In this document: piece after piece, positions 1 to 9,043 of the stretch | How the letters are laid out: each line of letters starts with the position of its first letter | Position numbering within the stretch: position 1 is the stretch's first letter | NCBI RefSeq assembly: GCF_006965485.1 | Contig: NZ_CP041360.1 | Coordinates: 3,038,001-3,102,000, forward strand | From: Spirosoma sp. KCTC 42546 | GTDB lineage: Bacteria > Bacteroidota > Bacteroidia > Cytophagales > Spirosomataceae | DNA length: 64,000 nt | Direction of reading: 5' to 3' | Notes under the pieces: generated by a model | Database searches by the model: none | What the model saw: only the letters and a program-made list of their open reading frames with translations | What the model was told of the DNA's origin: nothing | Program-made: the position numbers and the translations under genes

Positions 1-2
1 GC

Positions 3-794
3 TTAGTTCGCTCGCCCAAACTTTGGCATTCGTTAAGTGCAGAGGAACAGGCTAATGTAGTGAAAGCCTTACAGGCGAGTCGGGTTATTAAGCCGGGTTA
101 TAGCAATTGGCTGTTGTTTACGGCGATGGTCGAAGCTGCCTTGCTGAAATATACGGGTTCTGGCGATGAAGTCCGGATGGATTATGCCATTCGGCAACAC
201 CAGGCCTGGTATAAAGGCGATGGTGCCTATGGCGATGGCCCTGATTTTCATTGGGACTATTACAATAGCTATGTCATTCAGCCCATGTTGCTGGATGTGG
301 TTAAAACGCTGGTTGACGCTGGAAAAGCGGAGAAAAGTTTGTACGAATCCTTGCTAACTCGCGCCCAACGTTATGCGATGATTCAGGAGCGATTGATTAA
401 TCCCGATGGTTCGTTTGCTGCTTTCGGACGCTCCTTAGCTTACCGATGTGGAGCGTTTCAATTATTGTCACAGATTGCTTTGCAGGGAAACCTACCGCCA
501 GAGCTGTTGCCCGGCCAAGTCCGCTCGGCACTAACTGCCGTGATGCATCGAACGATGGACGCACCGGGTACGTTCGATATAAAAGGCTGGCTGCAAATCG
601 GGTTGTGCGGTCATCAGCCTTCTATTGGCGAAGCCTATATTTCGACGGGAAGTTTATACCTGTGTTCAGTGGCGTTTTTGCCGTTGGGCTTAGCTGTGTC
701 AGATCCCTTCTGGTCGGCACCTGCTACAGACTGGACATCGAAAAAAATCTGGTCAGGACAGGACGTGAACGTTGACCATGCGATAAAGGGGTAA
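3..794 (+). CDS. DUF2264 domain-containing protein, C-terminal part (cut by window start)
   Basis: The reading frame is open from the first bases of the window, so the gene starts upstream and only about 263 C-terminal residues are seen. A GTG at 60 is in frame but lies inside conserved-looking sequence (LSAEEQANVVKALQASRV), so it is not the start. The segment is rich in Trp, Tyr and Gly, with GDGPDFHWDYYNSYVIQPML near its middle and SIGEAYISTGSLYLCSVAFL near the end. This pattern fits the DUF2264 (COG4289) family of alpha/alpha-barrel proteins, often found in polysaccharide-use regions and probably carbohydrate-active. The reaction is unknown. It converges with the minus-strand gene that ends at 796, with a one-base gap. 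Confidence 0.75.
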   Translation, partial: LVRSPKLWHSLSAEEQANVVKALQASRVIKPGYSNWLLFTAMVEAALLKYTGSGDEVRMDYAIRQHQAWYKGDGAYGDGPDFHWDYYNSYVIQPMLLDVVKTLVDAGKAEKSLYESLLTRAQRYAMIQERLINPDGSFAAFGRSLAYRCGAFQLLSQIALQGNLPPELLPGQVRSALTAVMHRTMDAPGTFDIKGWLQIGLCGHQPSIGEAYISTGSLYLCSVAFLPLGLAVSDPFWSAPATDWTSKKIWSGQDVNVDHAIKG

Positions 795-795
795 G

Positions 796-1296
796 TTATT
801 TACGGGAGCGGAGATAAGCATTGAGTTTGACGAAGGATGAGAGCACGTCTCCGCCATAAGGGTGATCGTTTCGCATGATTAACGCGATAAGGAACAGCTT
901 GTTAATGGCCGGATAGTCAATGCTGTCTTCTAGTTTGAGATACCGCCGATTGTTATTCTCCCGAAACCAGTCGTTAAAGCGTTTGAAACGGGCATGATGT
1001 CTGCCATCGGCAGTGTCGCAGGTGAAGAATACAATGCGTAGTGGGTCTTTCTCAATGAAATTTTGAATAATACCTGTTAATGTAGCGCCAATTCGGGGAT
1101 CGGTTGAATAGGCGGGTGGTGCTTTTTGCAGGGTTAGGAAAACTTCATAGGTACGATCGGCGAGCACAAATTCGCTGTCCTCAAAGAAAGGTTGCTCTTC
1201 GAACGTAACGGAATAAATTCGTTTATCATCTGTAGTGAATACATACGCTCCGTTAATAAAATAAGGCCTGTATCCTTCAATAGGCGGGTTTTGCAT
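796..1296 (-). CDS. DUF6169-like protein
   Basis: A 166-residue soluble protein without signal peptide or membrane segment. The N-terminus (YFINGAYVFTTDDKRIYSVT) followed by a hydrophobic/acidic stretch and FFTCDTADGRHHARFKRFND resembles the Bacteroidota DUF6169 family from memory; no function is established for it. C-terminal features are a Trp-Phe motif (DWFRENN) and IMRNDHPYGGDVLSSFV. The ATG at 1296 lies inside the upstream small gene at 1277-1435, so the two overlap by 20 bases and are probably co-translated. The family call is a recognition without a search and is moderately uncertain. Confidence 0.6.
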   Translation of the reverse strand: MQNPPIEGYRPYFINGAYVFTTDDKRIYSVTFEEQPFFEDSEFVLADRTYEVFLTLQKAPPAYSTDPRIGATLTGIIQNFIEKDPLRIVFFTCDTADGRHHARFKRFNDWFRENNNRRYLKLEDSIDYPAINKLFLIALIMRNDHPYGGDVLSSFVKLNAYLRSRK

Positions 1297-1435
1297 CTTT
1301 CAATAATTCCTGAATTCGCCCCGAGTCGCAGTCTTTTTGAAACTGTTCCTGTAGCTCTCTCTTCCGTTCCTGACTTCTAATTAGCCAGGCGAGCGCCTTT
1401 TCGGGTGTTATTTTTTCTTTTTGCTGTGTTTCCAT
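1277..1435 (-). CDS. 52-residue charged helical small protein, upstream partner of the DUF6169-like gene
   Basis: An ATG at 1435 opens a 52-codon frame ending in TGA at 1277. The product is charged and predicted helical (PEKALAWLIRSQERKRELQE followed by a Gln/Lys-rich tail) with one Cys. It overlaps the start of the DUF6169-like gene by 20 bases in a different frame, the arrangement of translationally coupled pairs. No family is recognised. Small helical protein plus larger soluble protein recalls antitoxin-toxin order, but nothing in the sequence proves that role. Coding status rests on the overlap and the amphipathic composition. Confidence 0.5.
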   Translation of the reverse strand: METQQKEKITPEKALAWLIRSQERKRELQEQFQKDCDSGRIQELLKDAKPAY

Positions 1436-1505
1436 GACGAGGACGGTTTTTTTCAAAAGTACTTATTTGTTAGTAACAAATGAAACAGCCAGGCGGGTTC
1501 AATGC

Positions 1506-1537
1506 AAAAAGCCGGGAACTAAGGCTCCCGGCTTTTT
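1506..1537. terminator. Bidirectional intrinsic terminator
   Basis: Perfect 12-base arms AAAAAGCCGGGA and TCCCGGCTTTTT with an 8-base loop. The G/C-rich stem flanked by A and T runs works in either orientation. It lies just past the stop of metG (minus strand, ending at 1559) and before the small gene starting at 1435, so its main job is probably to end metG transcription. Confidence 0.85.
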
Positions 1538-1558
1538 AGCTTACTGTTTTTGAATGGC

Positions 1559-3607
1559 TTAGCTCACCGTTCCGCCATTCCAGACTCCGTCGCTAGGCGC
1601 GATGAGAGCGAGTTTTCCATCGCGGTCTTCGGCCATCAGGATCATCCCCTGCGACTCAAAGCCCATCATTTTTCGGGGTGCCAGATTGGCCAGGAATGTT
1701 ACCTGCTTACCAATGATTTCTTCGGGAGCGAAGTGCTTGGCAATGCCGCTTAGAATTTGACGGCCGCCCAATCCATCATCAACTTTTAGTTTGAGTAACT
1801 TATCGCTTTTAGGAACGCGTTCGGCTTCGGTGATAGTGCCGATACGGATATCTAATTTGGCAAAGTCGTCGTACGTAATCTCAGGCCGTAGTTCGGGTAC
1901 TGTTTTAGTTTCTAGTTCATTCATTCGTTTCGCATTCAGCAATTTCTGAATCTGTGTATTTATTTCGTCGTCTTCTATTTTCGCGAACAGTAATTCGCCT
2001 TTGCCTAAGAGGGTTCCCTCAACCAGAAGGTCAGCTCGGCCTGCGTTCGTCCAGTTGAAATGCTCGGTGATGCCCAATTGGCTGCGAAGTTTCTCTGACG
2101 TGAACGGCAGGAATGGTTCACAAACAATGCTCAGGTTCGCCGAGATTTGAAGCGCGATATTCAGGATCGTATTGGCTCGCAGCGGGTCGGTTTTGACCAC
2201 TTTCCAGGGCTCGGTTTCGGCCAGGTATTTATTGCCAAGTCGTGCCAGATCCATCAGAAAACCCAATGCCTCCCGGAATTTATAATTCCCAATCGATTGC
2301 CCGATTCGGTCCGGAAACTGCGCTAGCTCATCTATAACCTGTTTATCATAGTCCGTTAATTCACCACGGACAGGCACTTTGCCATCGCAGAATTTCTGTG
2401 TAAGGACTACTGCCCGGTTTACAAAATTGCCGAAGATGCCCACCAATTCGGCGTTGTTACGGGTCTGGAAGTCTTTCCAAGTGAACTCGCTGTCTTTGGT
2501 TTCGGGCGCATTAGCCGCCAGCACATAGCGCAGTACGTCCTGTTTGCCGGGAAGTTCTTCCAGATATTCGTGCAGCCAGACCGCCCAGTTGCGCGACGTA
2601 CTAATCTTATCACCTTCGAGGTTCATAAACTCGTTGGCTGGCACATTGTCAGCCAGAATATAGCTGCCTTCCGCCATTAGCATGGCGGGGAAGATGATAC
2701 AGTGGAAAACGATATTGTCTTTGCCAATAAAGTGCACCAGTTTCGTATGCTCGTCTCGCCAGTACAGTTCCCAATCACGGCCTTGTTCAGCGGCCCACTC
2801 TTTGGTCATAGAAATGTAGCCGATAGGCGCATCGAACCAAACATACAGCACCTTGCCATCGGCATCAGGCAGGGGAACTTTGATGCCCCAGTCGAGGTCG
2901 CGGGTCATGGCGCGGGGACGCAGACCTTCCTTCAGCCACGACTGACACTGACCAAATACGTTCGTTTTCCATTCGGTATGGCTGTTAACGTATTCTTCAA
3001 TTTTTGGCTGCATGCGGTCTAAAGGCAGAAACCAGTTTTTGGTCGAGCGCATTACGGGCTTGGAGCCCGACAGCATGGAATGAGGCTCAATCAGTTCGGT
3101 AGGGCTGAGGGCCGTACCGCAGCGTTCGCATTGGTCGCCATAGGCATTGGGGTTTCCGCAAACCGGACAGGTTCCCACAATATAGCGGTCGGCCAGAAAC
3201 TGATTGGCCACTTCGTCGAAATACTGTTCCGTAACTTCTTCATCAAAATCACCTTTTTCGTAGAGTTTTGTGAAAAACTCCTGTGAGGTCTCGTGGTGAA
3301 CTTGATTTGAGGTTCGCGAGTAAATATCGAACGAGATACCAAAGTCGCTGAACGCCTGTTTGATCTGGCCGTAGTATTTATCCACAACCTCCTGAGGAGT
3401 AATGCCTTCTTTTTTGGCTTTAATAGTAATAGGTACTCCATGCTCATCGGTACCGCTGATAAAGGCGACATCTTTGCCCGTTGAACGGAGGTAGCGTACG
3501 TAAATGTCGGCGGGCAGGTAGCAGCCAGCAATGTGGCCGATGTGAATCGGGCCGTTGGCATAGATCAGGGCCGCCGTAACGGTATAGCGTTGGGGATTTT
3601 CTAACAT
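1559..3607 (-). CDS. metG: Methionine--tRNA ligase
   Basis: A 682-residue class I aminoacyl-tRNA synthetase that charges tRNA-Met in the cytoplasm. The HIGH signature is near residue 20 (GPIHIGH). A zinc knuckle follows at about 145-165 ([18 protein letters not shown]), typical of the four-Cys MetRS type. The KMSKS loop is the variant KISTS (GDKISTSRN), common in this family. The C-terminal 110 residues form the EMAP/Trbp111-like tRNA-binding domain ([20 protein letters not shown], then [19 protein letters not shown]), which makes the enzyme dimeric in relatives. Length is normal. Transcribed alone, with a strong terminator downstream at 1506-1537 and an inverted-repeat-rich leader upstream. 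Confidence 0.97.
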   Translation of the reverse strand: MLENPQRYTVTAALIYANGPIHIGHIAGCYLPADIYVRYLRSTGKDVAFISGTDEHGVPITIKAKKEGITPQEVVDKYYGQIKQAFSDFGISFDIYSRTSNQVHHETSQEFFTKLYEKGDFDEEVTEQYFDEVANQFLADRYIVGTCPVCGNPNAYGDQCERCGTALSPTELIEPHSMLSGSKPVMRSTKNWFLPLDRMQPKIEEYVNSHTEWKTNVFGQCQSWLKEGLRPRAMTRDLDWGIKVPLPDADGKVLYVWFDAPIGYISMTKEWAAEQGRDWELYWRDEHTKLVHFIGKDNIVFHCIIFPAMLMAEGSYILADNVPANEFMNLEGDKISTSRNWAVWLHEYLEELPGKQDVLRYVLAANAPETKDSEFTWKDFQTRNNAELVGIFGNFVNRAVVLTQKFCDGKVPVRGELTDYDKQVIDELAQFPDRIGQSIGNYKFREALGFLMDLARLGNKYLAETEPWKVVKTDPLRANTILNIALQISANLSIVCEPFLPFTSEKLRSQLGITEHFNWTNAGRADLLVEGTLLGKGELLFAKIEDDEINTQIQKLLNAKRMNELETKTVPELRPEITYDDFAKLDIRIGTITEAERVPKSDKLLKLKVDDGLGGRQILSGIAKHFAPEEIIGKQVTFLANLAPRKMMGFESQGMILMAEDRDGKLALIAPSDGVWNGGTVS

Positions 3608-3611
3608 CAGT

Positions 3612-3720
3612 TTGAGGTTCGATGTTTGACGTCTGAAGTTATCTGGCGCGTTAGCCGTCTTGCGTAGCTAACGTCAAACCGCACCGGCGGCCCGGATCAA
3701 ACTATAAACGTCAAACTCAA
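3612..3720. repeat. Imperfect nested inverted repeats in the gap between metG and the ATPase gene
   Basis: The 9-mer GTTTGACGT (3624-3632) has two reverse complements, ACGTCAAAC at 3671-3679 and 3708-3716. An inner pair GTTAGC/GCTAAC (3650-3655, 3667-3672) forms a hairpin, and TTGAG (3612-3616) pairs with CTCAA (3716-3720). Alternative foldings are therefore possible. The element lies between divergent genes and belongs with the other locus-specific dyads of this window. Confidence 0.6.
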
Positions 3721-3807
3721 TTTCAATTTTGGGCAAAATTAGCAATTCAGGCCCGAACGTTGTTATGTTTACGCAAACTCGCCGAAGCAACAGCGAACCG
3801 GGCCACT

Positions 3808-4932
3808 ATGGAGAACACAGCACCGAACACGAATAATTTCCTTAACTGGGTTGAAATCAAAAACTTCAAGTCGATCAAAGACCTGCGTCTCGACTGCAAG
3901 CGGGTCAACGTTTTCATCGGTAAGCCAAATGTTGGGAAGTCGAATATTTTGGAGGGGTTAGGGTTGTTGGGAGCAGGGTATGATTCTGGAAAATTCCTAA
4001 AAGGTGCGGCAAGGTATAAGCAAATGAATGACTTTTTCTTAGATAAAGATTTAAGAAATGCAGTCACCATCGTCACTGATAAGCGGGTTGCTGTTATAGG
4101 CGAAGGATTTGGTATTACGGCATTTAATGATGCTAATGAAGAAATAAGTAAAGTAGTGAATTTTGAAATATGTGCTTTTGAACTAGAAGAATTTATTCAG
4201 ATAACAAGTAGTGATCAAGCAAACTTATTATTATATCGTGCTAAGGCGAGAAGGGGAGTGAATGAAGTTGGTAATGTGAATAGGAACGTAAAAGTAGATA
4301 CATCTGCTCTAGAAAGTAAGCTTAATGATGCATTAAGAATTGTAAAAAAATATGATTTTGCAAATTTAACTCAATTTGAAAGTTCATTTGAGAGCTTTTT
4401 GCGCCCCCCAAATGGTAACAATCTCTATGCTGTGATTAGAAGAAATCCAGAATTATGGGCTGAATTCTCTAAACTGTTCACGGAGCAACAATTAGAGTTT
4501 GTGCTTTATGACGAAAAACAAGAATTTATTCTTCAAAAAAGAAATGGCCCCTTTGTAATACAATACCCTTTCTTCTCCATTGCCGATACTTTCCGGCGGT
4601 TCATGTTTTACATCACAGCTATCGAATCTAATAAGGACTCGGTGATTGTACTAGAAGAGCCTGAGGTACACTCATTTCCACCTTATGTAAAAACATTAGC
4701 CCACCGGATTGTAGATAGCGATACAAACCAGTTTTTCTTATCGACACATAGTCCATATTTATTGCAAACACTGATTCGTGAACTGGATTCGACCGATTTG
4801 TCTGTCTTCATTACGTACTATAAAGACTATCAAACATGTGTCAGGGCATTAACGCCTGAGGAATTACAGGAGGCCGAGGATTTAAGTATTGATTTATTCT
4901 ACAATCTTAATCGCTACGAACCGAATGCGTGA
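3808..4932 (+). CDS. AAA family ATPase (SMC/OLD/AriA-like, RecF-type head domain)
   Basis: About 374 residues from the ATG at 3808; a TTG 48 bases upstream is possible but adds only unconserved sequence. The N-terminus FLNWVEIKNFKSIKDLRL is the classic start of AAA_15/AAA_21 ATPases. Walker A is GKPNVGKS (about residues 37-44); Walker B is DSVIVLEEPEVHS, with the Glu pair and the His-Ser typical of OLD/RecF relatives; the switch motif is FFLSTHSPYLL. No nuclease domain is fused. Its stop overlaps by 8 bases the start of a mini-TOPRIM-like protein, as in two-gene ATPase-plus-TOPRIM defence modules. The middle is very AT-rich (12 of 60 G/C at 4321-4380) against about half in the neighbours, suggesting acquisition by transfer. 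Defence is an inference. Confidence 0.85.
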   Translation: MENTAPNTNNFLNWVEIKNFKSIKDLRLDCKRVNVFIGKPNVGKSNILEGLGLLGAGYDSGKFLKGAARYKQMNDFFLDKDLRNAVTIVTDKRVAVIGEGFGITAFNDANEEISKVVNFEICAFELEEFIQITSSDQANLLLYRAKARRGVNEVGNVNRNVKVDTSALESKLNDALRIVKKYDFANLTQFESSFESFLRPPNGNNLYAVIRRNPELWAEFSKLFTEQQLEFVLYDEKQEFILQKRNGPFVIQYPFFSIADTFRRFMFYITAIESNKDSVIVLEEPEVHSFPPYVKTLAHRIVDSDTNQFFLSTHSPYLLQTLIRELDSTDLSVFITYYKDYQTCVRALTPEELQEAEDLSIDLFYNLNRYEPNA

Positions 4933-5440
4933 TCGTAACATCCAGTTTTTGCCTGAATGTCACGCAGATACGGCACTCCTTCGGCACTTTATTCCCGACC
5001 ACGGGCGTAGTATCCATAGTTTCGGCTGTCCTGAGGTGGCCAGAACCATGCTCTCGCCTAAAGCTGATGACTATCGTTTAATTGGTATGGTTGATAATGA
5101 TCCTGATTTAGATACTCGATGTAAAGGTTTTTTTAAAACATTCGAGCTTGTAAAACAGGAGCATAAAGTGATATTTCGGCAGAACCTAATTCGGCAGCAG
5201 TACCTGATAATTATTGATAGAGCTGTCGAAAGTTTTTTACTATGGAATGCCGAACAAATTGGCCTACAGATGAATGAGTATGGGTTTGGGGCAACCGTTA
5301 AATTGTTGAAGGTTCAGACTAAATCGCCAACTATAGAAACTGATCCCAATTACCTTCAACTGCTCACCGATCTCCACACCCGCCAGGCTCCCGGTTTCCA
5401 AACGCTTGAACGCATCCTGAATGACCTCATCACTACCTAA
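4925..5440 (+). CDS. Small TOPRIM-like protein, partner of the AAA ATPase
   Basis: 171 residues from the ATG at 4925, which sits inside the last codons of the ATPase gene; an earlier in-frame start at 4889 would overlap it further. The N-terminus has a Glu-containing strand-helix (FLPECHADTALLRHF), like the first TOPRIM motif with its catalytic Glu. About 45 residues later comes GMVDNDPDLD, a DxD motif like the metal-binding aspartates of TOPRIM folds. The remainder is helical, with no signal peptide. Known analogues are TOPRIM nucleases paired or fused with ABC-type ATPases (GajA, OLD, AriB of PARIS), but those are larger. The motif match is by eye. It overlaps the next gene by 20 bases. Confidence 0.55.
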   Translation: MRDRNIQFLPECHADTALLRHFIPDHGRSIHSFGCPEVARTMLSPKADDYRLIGMVDNDPDLDTRCKGFFKTFELVKQEHKVIFRQNLIRQQYLIIIDRAVESFLLWNAEQIGLQMNEYGFGATVKLLKVQTKSPTIETDPNYLQLLTDLHTRQAPGFQTLERILNDLITT

Positions 5441-6434
5441 TTCTGTTTTCATTACCGGTGCAACCGGCTTCATTGGGTCCCACATTGCCCGGCGGTATCT
5501 GGCCGATGGGTACATCGTTACGGCTTTGTATCGCCCGCAAAGTGGCTATGGATTACTGACCGACGTAGCCGATCAGATTACCTGGCATGAGGGTGATGTG
5601 CTGGATATTCCGTCGCTCGAAACGGCCATCTTACCAGGTATAGATGTGATTCATGCCGCTGCAATTGTCTCATTTGTTCCGAAAGATCGCGACCGCATGG
5701 AACAGATCAATGTAGAAGGAACGGCCAACGTTGTAAATGTCTGTCTGAATACGGGTATCCGAAAGTTAGGTTATGTCAGTTCGGTTGCCGCTCTGGGTCG
5801 ACCAGTGGCGAAGGGCGGGAAGGCAAACGAGCCCGTTGTGATCGACGAAGATCAGAAATGGGTGGACTCGCCGAATAACTCACTCTATGCCAAAACCAAA
5901 TACTGGGCCGAGTTGGAAGTCTGGCGCGGGCAGTCCGAAGGGTTGACTGTGGTCATGGTCAATCCGTCCGTCGTTCTCGGTGTGGGCGACTGGAACCGAA
6001 GCAGCTTACAACTCATTAAATACGTTTACGACGAAAAACCGTTTTACCCGGCTGGCCTGGTCAATTATGTGGATGTACTCGATGTAACAGATGCACTCGT
6101 GGAATTAATGCAGTCCGATATAACGGCCCAGCGGTTCGTTCTCAATGGGGGCACCATTCCGTATCGTTCCTTGTTAGAACAGATAGCAGCCGCATTGAAC
6201 AAGCGCCCACCAACCCGGCGGGTAGCCCCTGCGCTAACGCGGCTGCTCTGGCCTATCGAGGCCGTTCGGGCATGGATAACCGGTAGGGCACCGCTTATCA
6301 CCCGCGAAACAGCTCGGTCGGCGAGTTCACTTTACGAGTACAATGGGCAGAAAATTAAGCAGACGCTTGATTTTCAGTACCGACCATTAAGCGAAACATT
6401 ACGGCGAATAACCGACGCGTTTCGTACACGTTAG
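5421..6434 (+). CDS. NAD(P)-dependent epimerase/dehydratase (extended SDR)
   Basis: A 337-residue extended short-chain dehydrogenase. The Rossmann motif is FITGATGFIGSHIA at about residues 9-22; the dinucleotide-side HEGDVLD and HAAAIVSF motifs follow; the catalytic YAKTK (Tyr-xxx-Lys) is near residue 158. The C-terminal half is of the dihydroflavonol-4-reductase/UDP-sugar epimerase type. The substrate cannot be told from sequence. Translation starts inside the TOPRIM-like gene (20-base overlap), so the three genes read as one transcript. Its composition is like the chromosome's, unlike the ATPase gene, so it may be an older resident captured by the operon. Confidence 0.85.
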   Translation: MTSSLPNSVFITGATGFIGSHIARRYLADGYIVTALYRPQSGYGLLTDVADQITWHEGDVLDIPSLETAILPGIDVIHAAAIVSFVPKDRDRMEQINVEGTANVVNVCLNTGIRKLGYVSSVAALGRPVAKGGKANEPVVIDEDQKWVDSPNNSLYAKTKYWAELEVWRGQSEGLTVVMVNPSVVLGVGDWNRSSLQLIKYVYDEKPFYPAGLVNYVDVLDVTDALVELMQSDITAQRFVLNGGTIPYRSLLEQIAAALNKRPPTRRVAPALTRLLWPIEAVRAWITGRAPLITRETARSASSLYEYNGQKIKQTLDFQYRPLSETLRRITDAFRTR

Positions 6435-6640
6435 TAGGTTTGTAAATTTTCGGGTTAGGGGTTGCAGTTTTGTTTTTTTGGATATATATTTCAATGGTAA
6501 AGGATAAATCGCATCGTTGATGCGTCCCCTATCCGTGATTTAGGAAGTACGATGCTATCGTGGTTTATAAATCGCAACCTGTAAATCGAACCCGCACCGG
6601 AATGCCGGACCACGGCGCCCCGGTTCTAAATTTTTTATAC

Positions 6641-8044
6641 ATGGAGCAAGAGTTCGAAGAACGAGAAGGCGATATTAAAGAATCAATCCGGCGTTTTGAG
6701 CAGATGCTGGACCAGCAACAAAGCCAGTTTTTCGACCTGGATGTCTATGAACAGATGGTTGAGCATTATCTTAACCAGGGTGACTTAGACAAAGCGCTGA
6801 AAGCCGCTGAATCCGGTCTGGAAAACTTTCCCTATGCGCTGGAATTAATGCTCGATAAAGCCCAGATTCTGGCTAATTTTCAACGGTTCGATGAATCGCT
6901 GGAGTTACTGGAACGGGCTTCGTTGTTTAATCCCGGAGATCTCGACGTACCGTTTATGCAAGGCTCTGTGCTGAACATGGCCGGGCGGTATGAAGAATCC
7001 ATTCAGGTGCTGGAAGAACTGCTCGATCGGGCTGAGGATAAGGACGACATCCTGTTTCAGCTTGGGCAGAGTTACCAGAACTGGGGGAAATACGATGAAG
7101 CCATTACCCAGTACAAAAAGTCGATCGCGCTGAATATTAACAATGAAAACGCGCTGTATGAGTTGGCGTTCTGTTTGGATGTAACGGGCGAGTTGGAGAA
7201 TAGTCTGTCTTATTATCAGCAACTGATTGACACAGATCCCTATTCGTACAATGCCTGGTATAACATGGGTATTGCCTACAGCAAGTTAGCCCGGTATTCA
7301 GAAGCTGCCGAAGCCTACGATTACGCCGTTATCATTAAAGATGACTTCGCGTCCGCCCATTTCAATTTGGGTAATACCTATATGAATCTGGGGTTGTTCG
7401 AGAAAGCCGAACATTGTTATCGGGAGACGTTGAAGTACGAAGAGGCTACCGCCGATACGTATTGCCACCTTGGGGCGAGTCTGGAAAAACAGGATCGCCT
7501 GCCCGACGCTATTAAAGAGTATCGTGAGGCTATCAAGCTGGATGCCATGTGGGACGAAGCTTGGTATGGCATTGGCGTCTGCCTAAGCGAATCGGGCAAG
7601 TGGTATGAAGCCCTGCCGTTTCTGCAAAAAGCAGTCAAATTGAATGATCAGAACGGTGAATATTACATTGCCATCGCCGAAACCGAATACAAAGTTGGCA
7701 ATGTATTGTCGAGTGTGGAAGCGTTCGAGAAAGCAGCCGAAGTAGATGCCGAAAACCCCGATGTGTATCTGACCTGGTCATTAGTGCCGTTCGACCAGGG
7801 TGATTTTCTTCGGGCGAATGATATTATCCAGTCAGGCATCAATGATATGCCGACCGATGCTGATTTGTATTATCGCTCAGCGGTTTATCTGATTCATGCC
7901 GGTCATTACCGCGAAGCATTGATTCAACTGGAAGCCGCCTTGTCACTTGACTATGATGCGCACGTTCAGTTGTTCGAGTTCTTTCCTGAACTGGAAAAAC
8001 AGAAAGCGCTGTACAAGATCATTCAGCAGTATAAAAAGGAATAA
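6641..8044 (+). CDS. TPR repeat protein
   Basis: About 467 residues from the ATG at 6641 (MEQEFEERE). The frame is open from 6560, but the extra 27 residues are polar and unconserved-looking. It is almost entirely tetratricopeptide repeats of 34 residues, roughly 11 of them, with consensus positions visible in units such as YEESIQVLEELLDRAED, YDEAITQYKKSIALNINN and LPDAIKEYREAIKLD. There is no signal peptide, transmembrane segment or enzymatic domain, so it is a cytoplasmic scaffold. Bacteroidota commonly encode such proteins; the partner is unknown. It ends 5 bases before a very long terminator hairpin. Confidence 0.9.
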   Translation: MEQEFEEREGDIKESIRRFEQMLDQQQSQFFDLDVYEQMVEHYLNQGDLDKALKAAESGLENFPYALELMLDKAQILANFQRFDESLELLERASLFNPGDLDVPFMQGSVLNMAGRYEESIQVLEELLDRAEDKDDILFQLGQSYQNWGKYDEAITQYKKSIALNINNENALYELAFCLDVTGELENSLSYYQQLIDTDPYSYNAWYNMGIAYSKLARYSEAAEAYDYAVIIKDDFASAHFNLGNTYMNLGLFEKAEHCYRETLKYEEATADTYCHLGASLEKQDRLPDAIKEYREAIKLDAMWDEAWYGIGVCLSESGKWYEALPFLQKAVKLNDQNGEYYIAIAETEYKVGNVLSSVEAFEKAAEVDAENPDVYLTWSLVPFDQGDFLRANDIIQSGINDMPTDADLYYRSAVYLIHAGHYREALIQLEAALSLDYDAHVQLFEFFPELEKQKALYKIIQQYKKE

Positions 8045-8049
8045 TCAAG

Positions 8050-8115
8050 AATTCCATAAAGATCAAAAAGCCGCTCTCCAGTACTGGGGAACGGCTTTTT
8101 GATCTTTATGGAATT
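8050..8115. terminator. Long bidirectional terminator with perfect 24-base arms
   Basis: Left arm 8050-8073 and right arm 8092-8115 are perfect reverse complements and contain AAAAAGCCG/CGGCTTTTT. The centre holds a further palindrome CCAGTACTGG. It separates convergent genes. The right arm includes the last ten bases of the minus-strand gene ending at 8106, so the terminator is partly coding. Confidence 0.9.
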
Positions 8116-8720
8116 GGGTCAAGCTGCGCCAGACGTTTAATAATTTCGGTTTTGCTCAAAAAAACATCTGAGTTTGGCCAATTATTCTGCTGGCAGATTT
8201 GATAAAACCACTGGTTCGCCTGCTCTAGATTGTGTAATCGCCTAAGGCTGCCATCGTTATCCCACGTAAATAAGATATCGCCGATTTTACCCTTATCCTC
8301 GTTTATAGAATACGTTTTATCGTAAAGCCCAACTTTGCCGACCGTTAGTCGACGGAACAAATTATTTTTTACCCGTAGAAAAACGGTTGAATCGGTACGG
8401 GGTGTTGCTGCGGTATCGGCACCGGCCAGCTTTAGGTATTCGAATTTATAGTTGGCGATAGACTTACCCGGTGAGTGCCCATCCTGATAAAAAGTGAATG
8501 AACTATTCTTGTTGTACATGAATCGCCCCTGTAATTGAGATCCATCGGTTAGTCGGGCAATGCCGTCATGTAATTGATAAATGATCGGTTGCACGTATGG
8601 AGTCGATGGGTGGGGAATAATAACAGGATAACTACGATTCATTGGCGTGGTACGCCCTGTCTGACCAAAGCTGGCATAAGTTGCCAGAATCAGTATGATA
8701 CTACTAATCAGGGTTTTCAT
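8106..8720 (-). CDS. Secreted hypothetical protein
   Basis: 204 residues with a clear signal peptide (MKTLISSIILILATYASFGQ) and cleavage after FGQ. The mature part has LHDGIARLTDGSQLQGRF and a beta-rich middle (TVFLRVKNNLFRRLTVGKVG), ending in a helical segment (NLEQANQWFYQICQQN). No family is recognised. Bacteroidota encode many such periplasmic proteins of about 200 residues with a DGSxLxGxF-type strand. The 3' end lies inside the terminator hairpin. No operon partner; the upstream gap is about 320 bases. Confidence 0.8.
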   Translation of the reverse strand: MKTLISSIILILATYASFGQTGRTTPMNRSYPVIIPHPSTPYVQPIIYQLHDGIARLTDGSQLQGRFMYNKNSSFTFYQDGHSPGKSIANYKFEYLKLAGADTAATPRTDSTVFLRVKNNLFRRLTVGKVGLYDKTYSINEDKGKIGDILFTWDNDGSLRRLHNLEQANQWFYQICQQNNWPNSDVFLSKTEIIKRLAQLDPIP

Positions 8721-9043
8721 AGGTGTGTTTGGTTAATAATATTTCCACTAGAACGATATGGGCTGCTTCTACATATGCTTTAATGTTAATTTAACAACAG
8801 AAATAACAGATTGATCAACTACTTGATTGAACACGCATTAAGGTGACCCCAGAGAATAACAAAAACAGTCTATATTGTTAACTCGGCGTTGCCTGAATTA
8901 CTGATTCTTTTGATAGAAAGATGGTTGCAAGGCGTCCAGGTACTGATAGCTATATCCTTGATTTAGTGGGTAGATTACCATTTAAAAAAGATGGCACGGT
9001 TATGGCATTTGGAGTACTGTGCAGACCGTGTTGACTACCAATT
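8721..9043. other. Intergenic region with a possible 37-codon ORF
   Basis: This 323-base gap separates divergent genes and should carry two promoters; no full TTG/TAnnTTTG pair was seen. A short plus-strand frame (ATG 8921, stop 9032-9034) would give a 37-residue basic peptide beginning MVARRPGTDSYIL and ending in CRPC. No family or coupling supports it, and it could be a gene remnant. No tRNA or long dyad was seen here. Confidence 0.4.
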
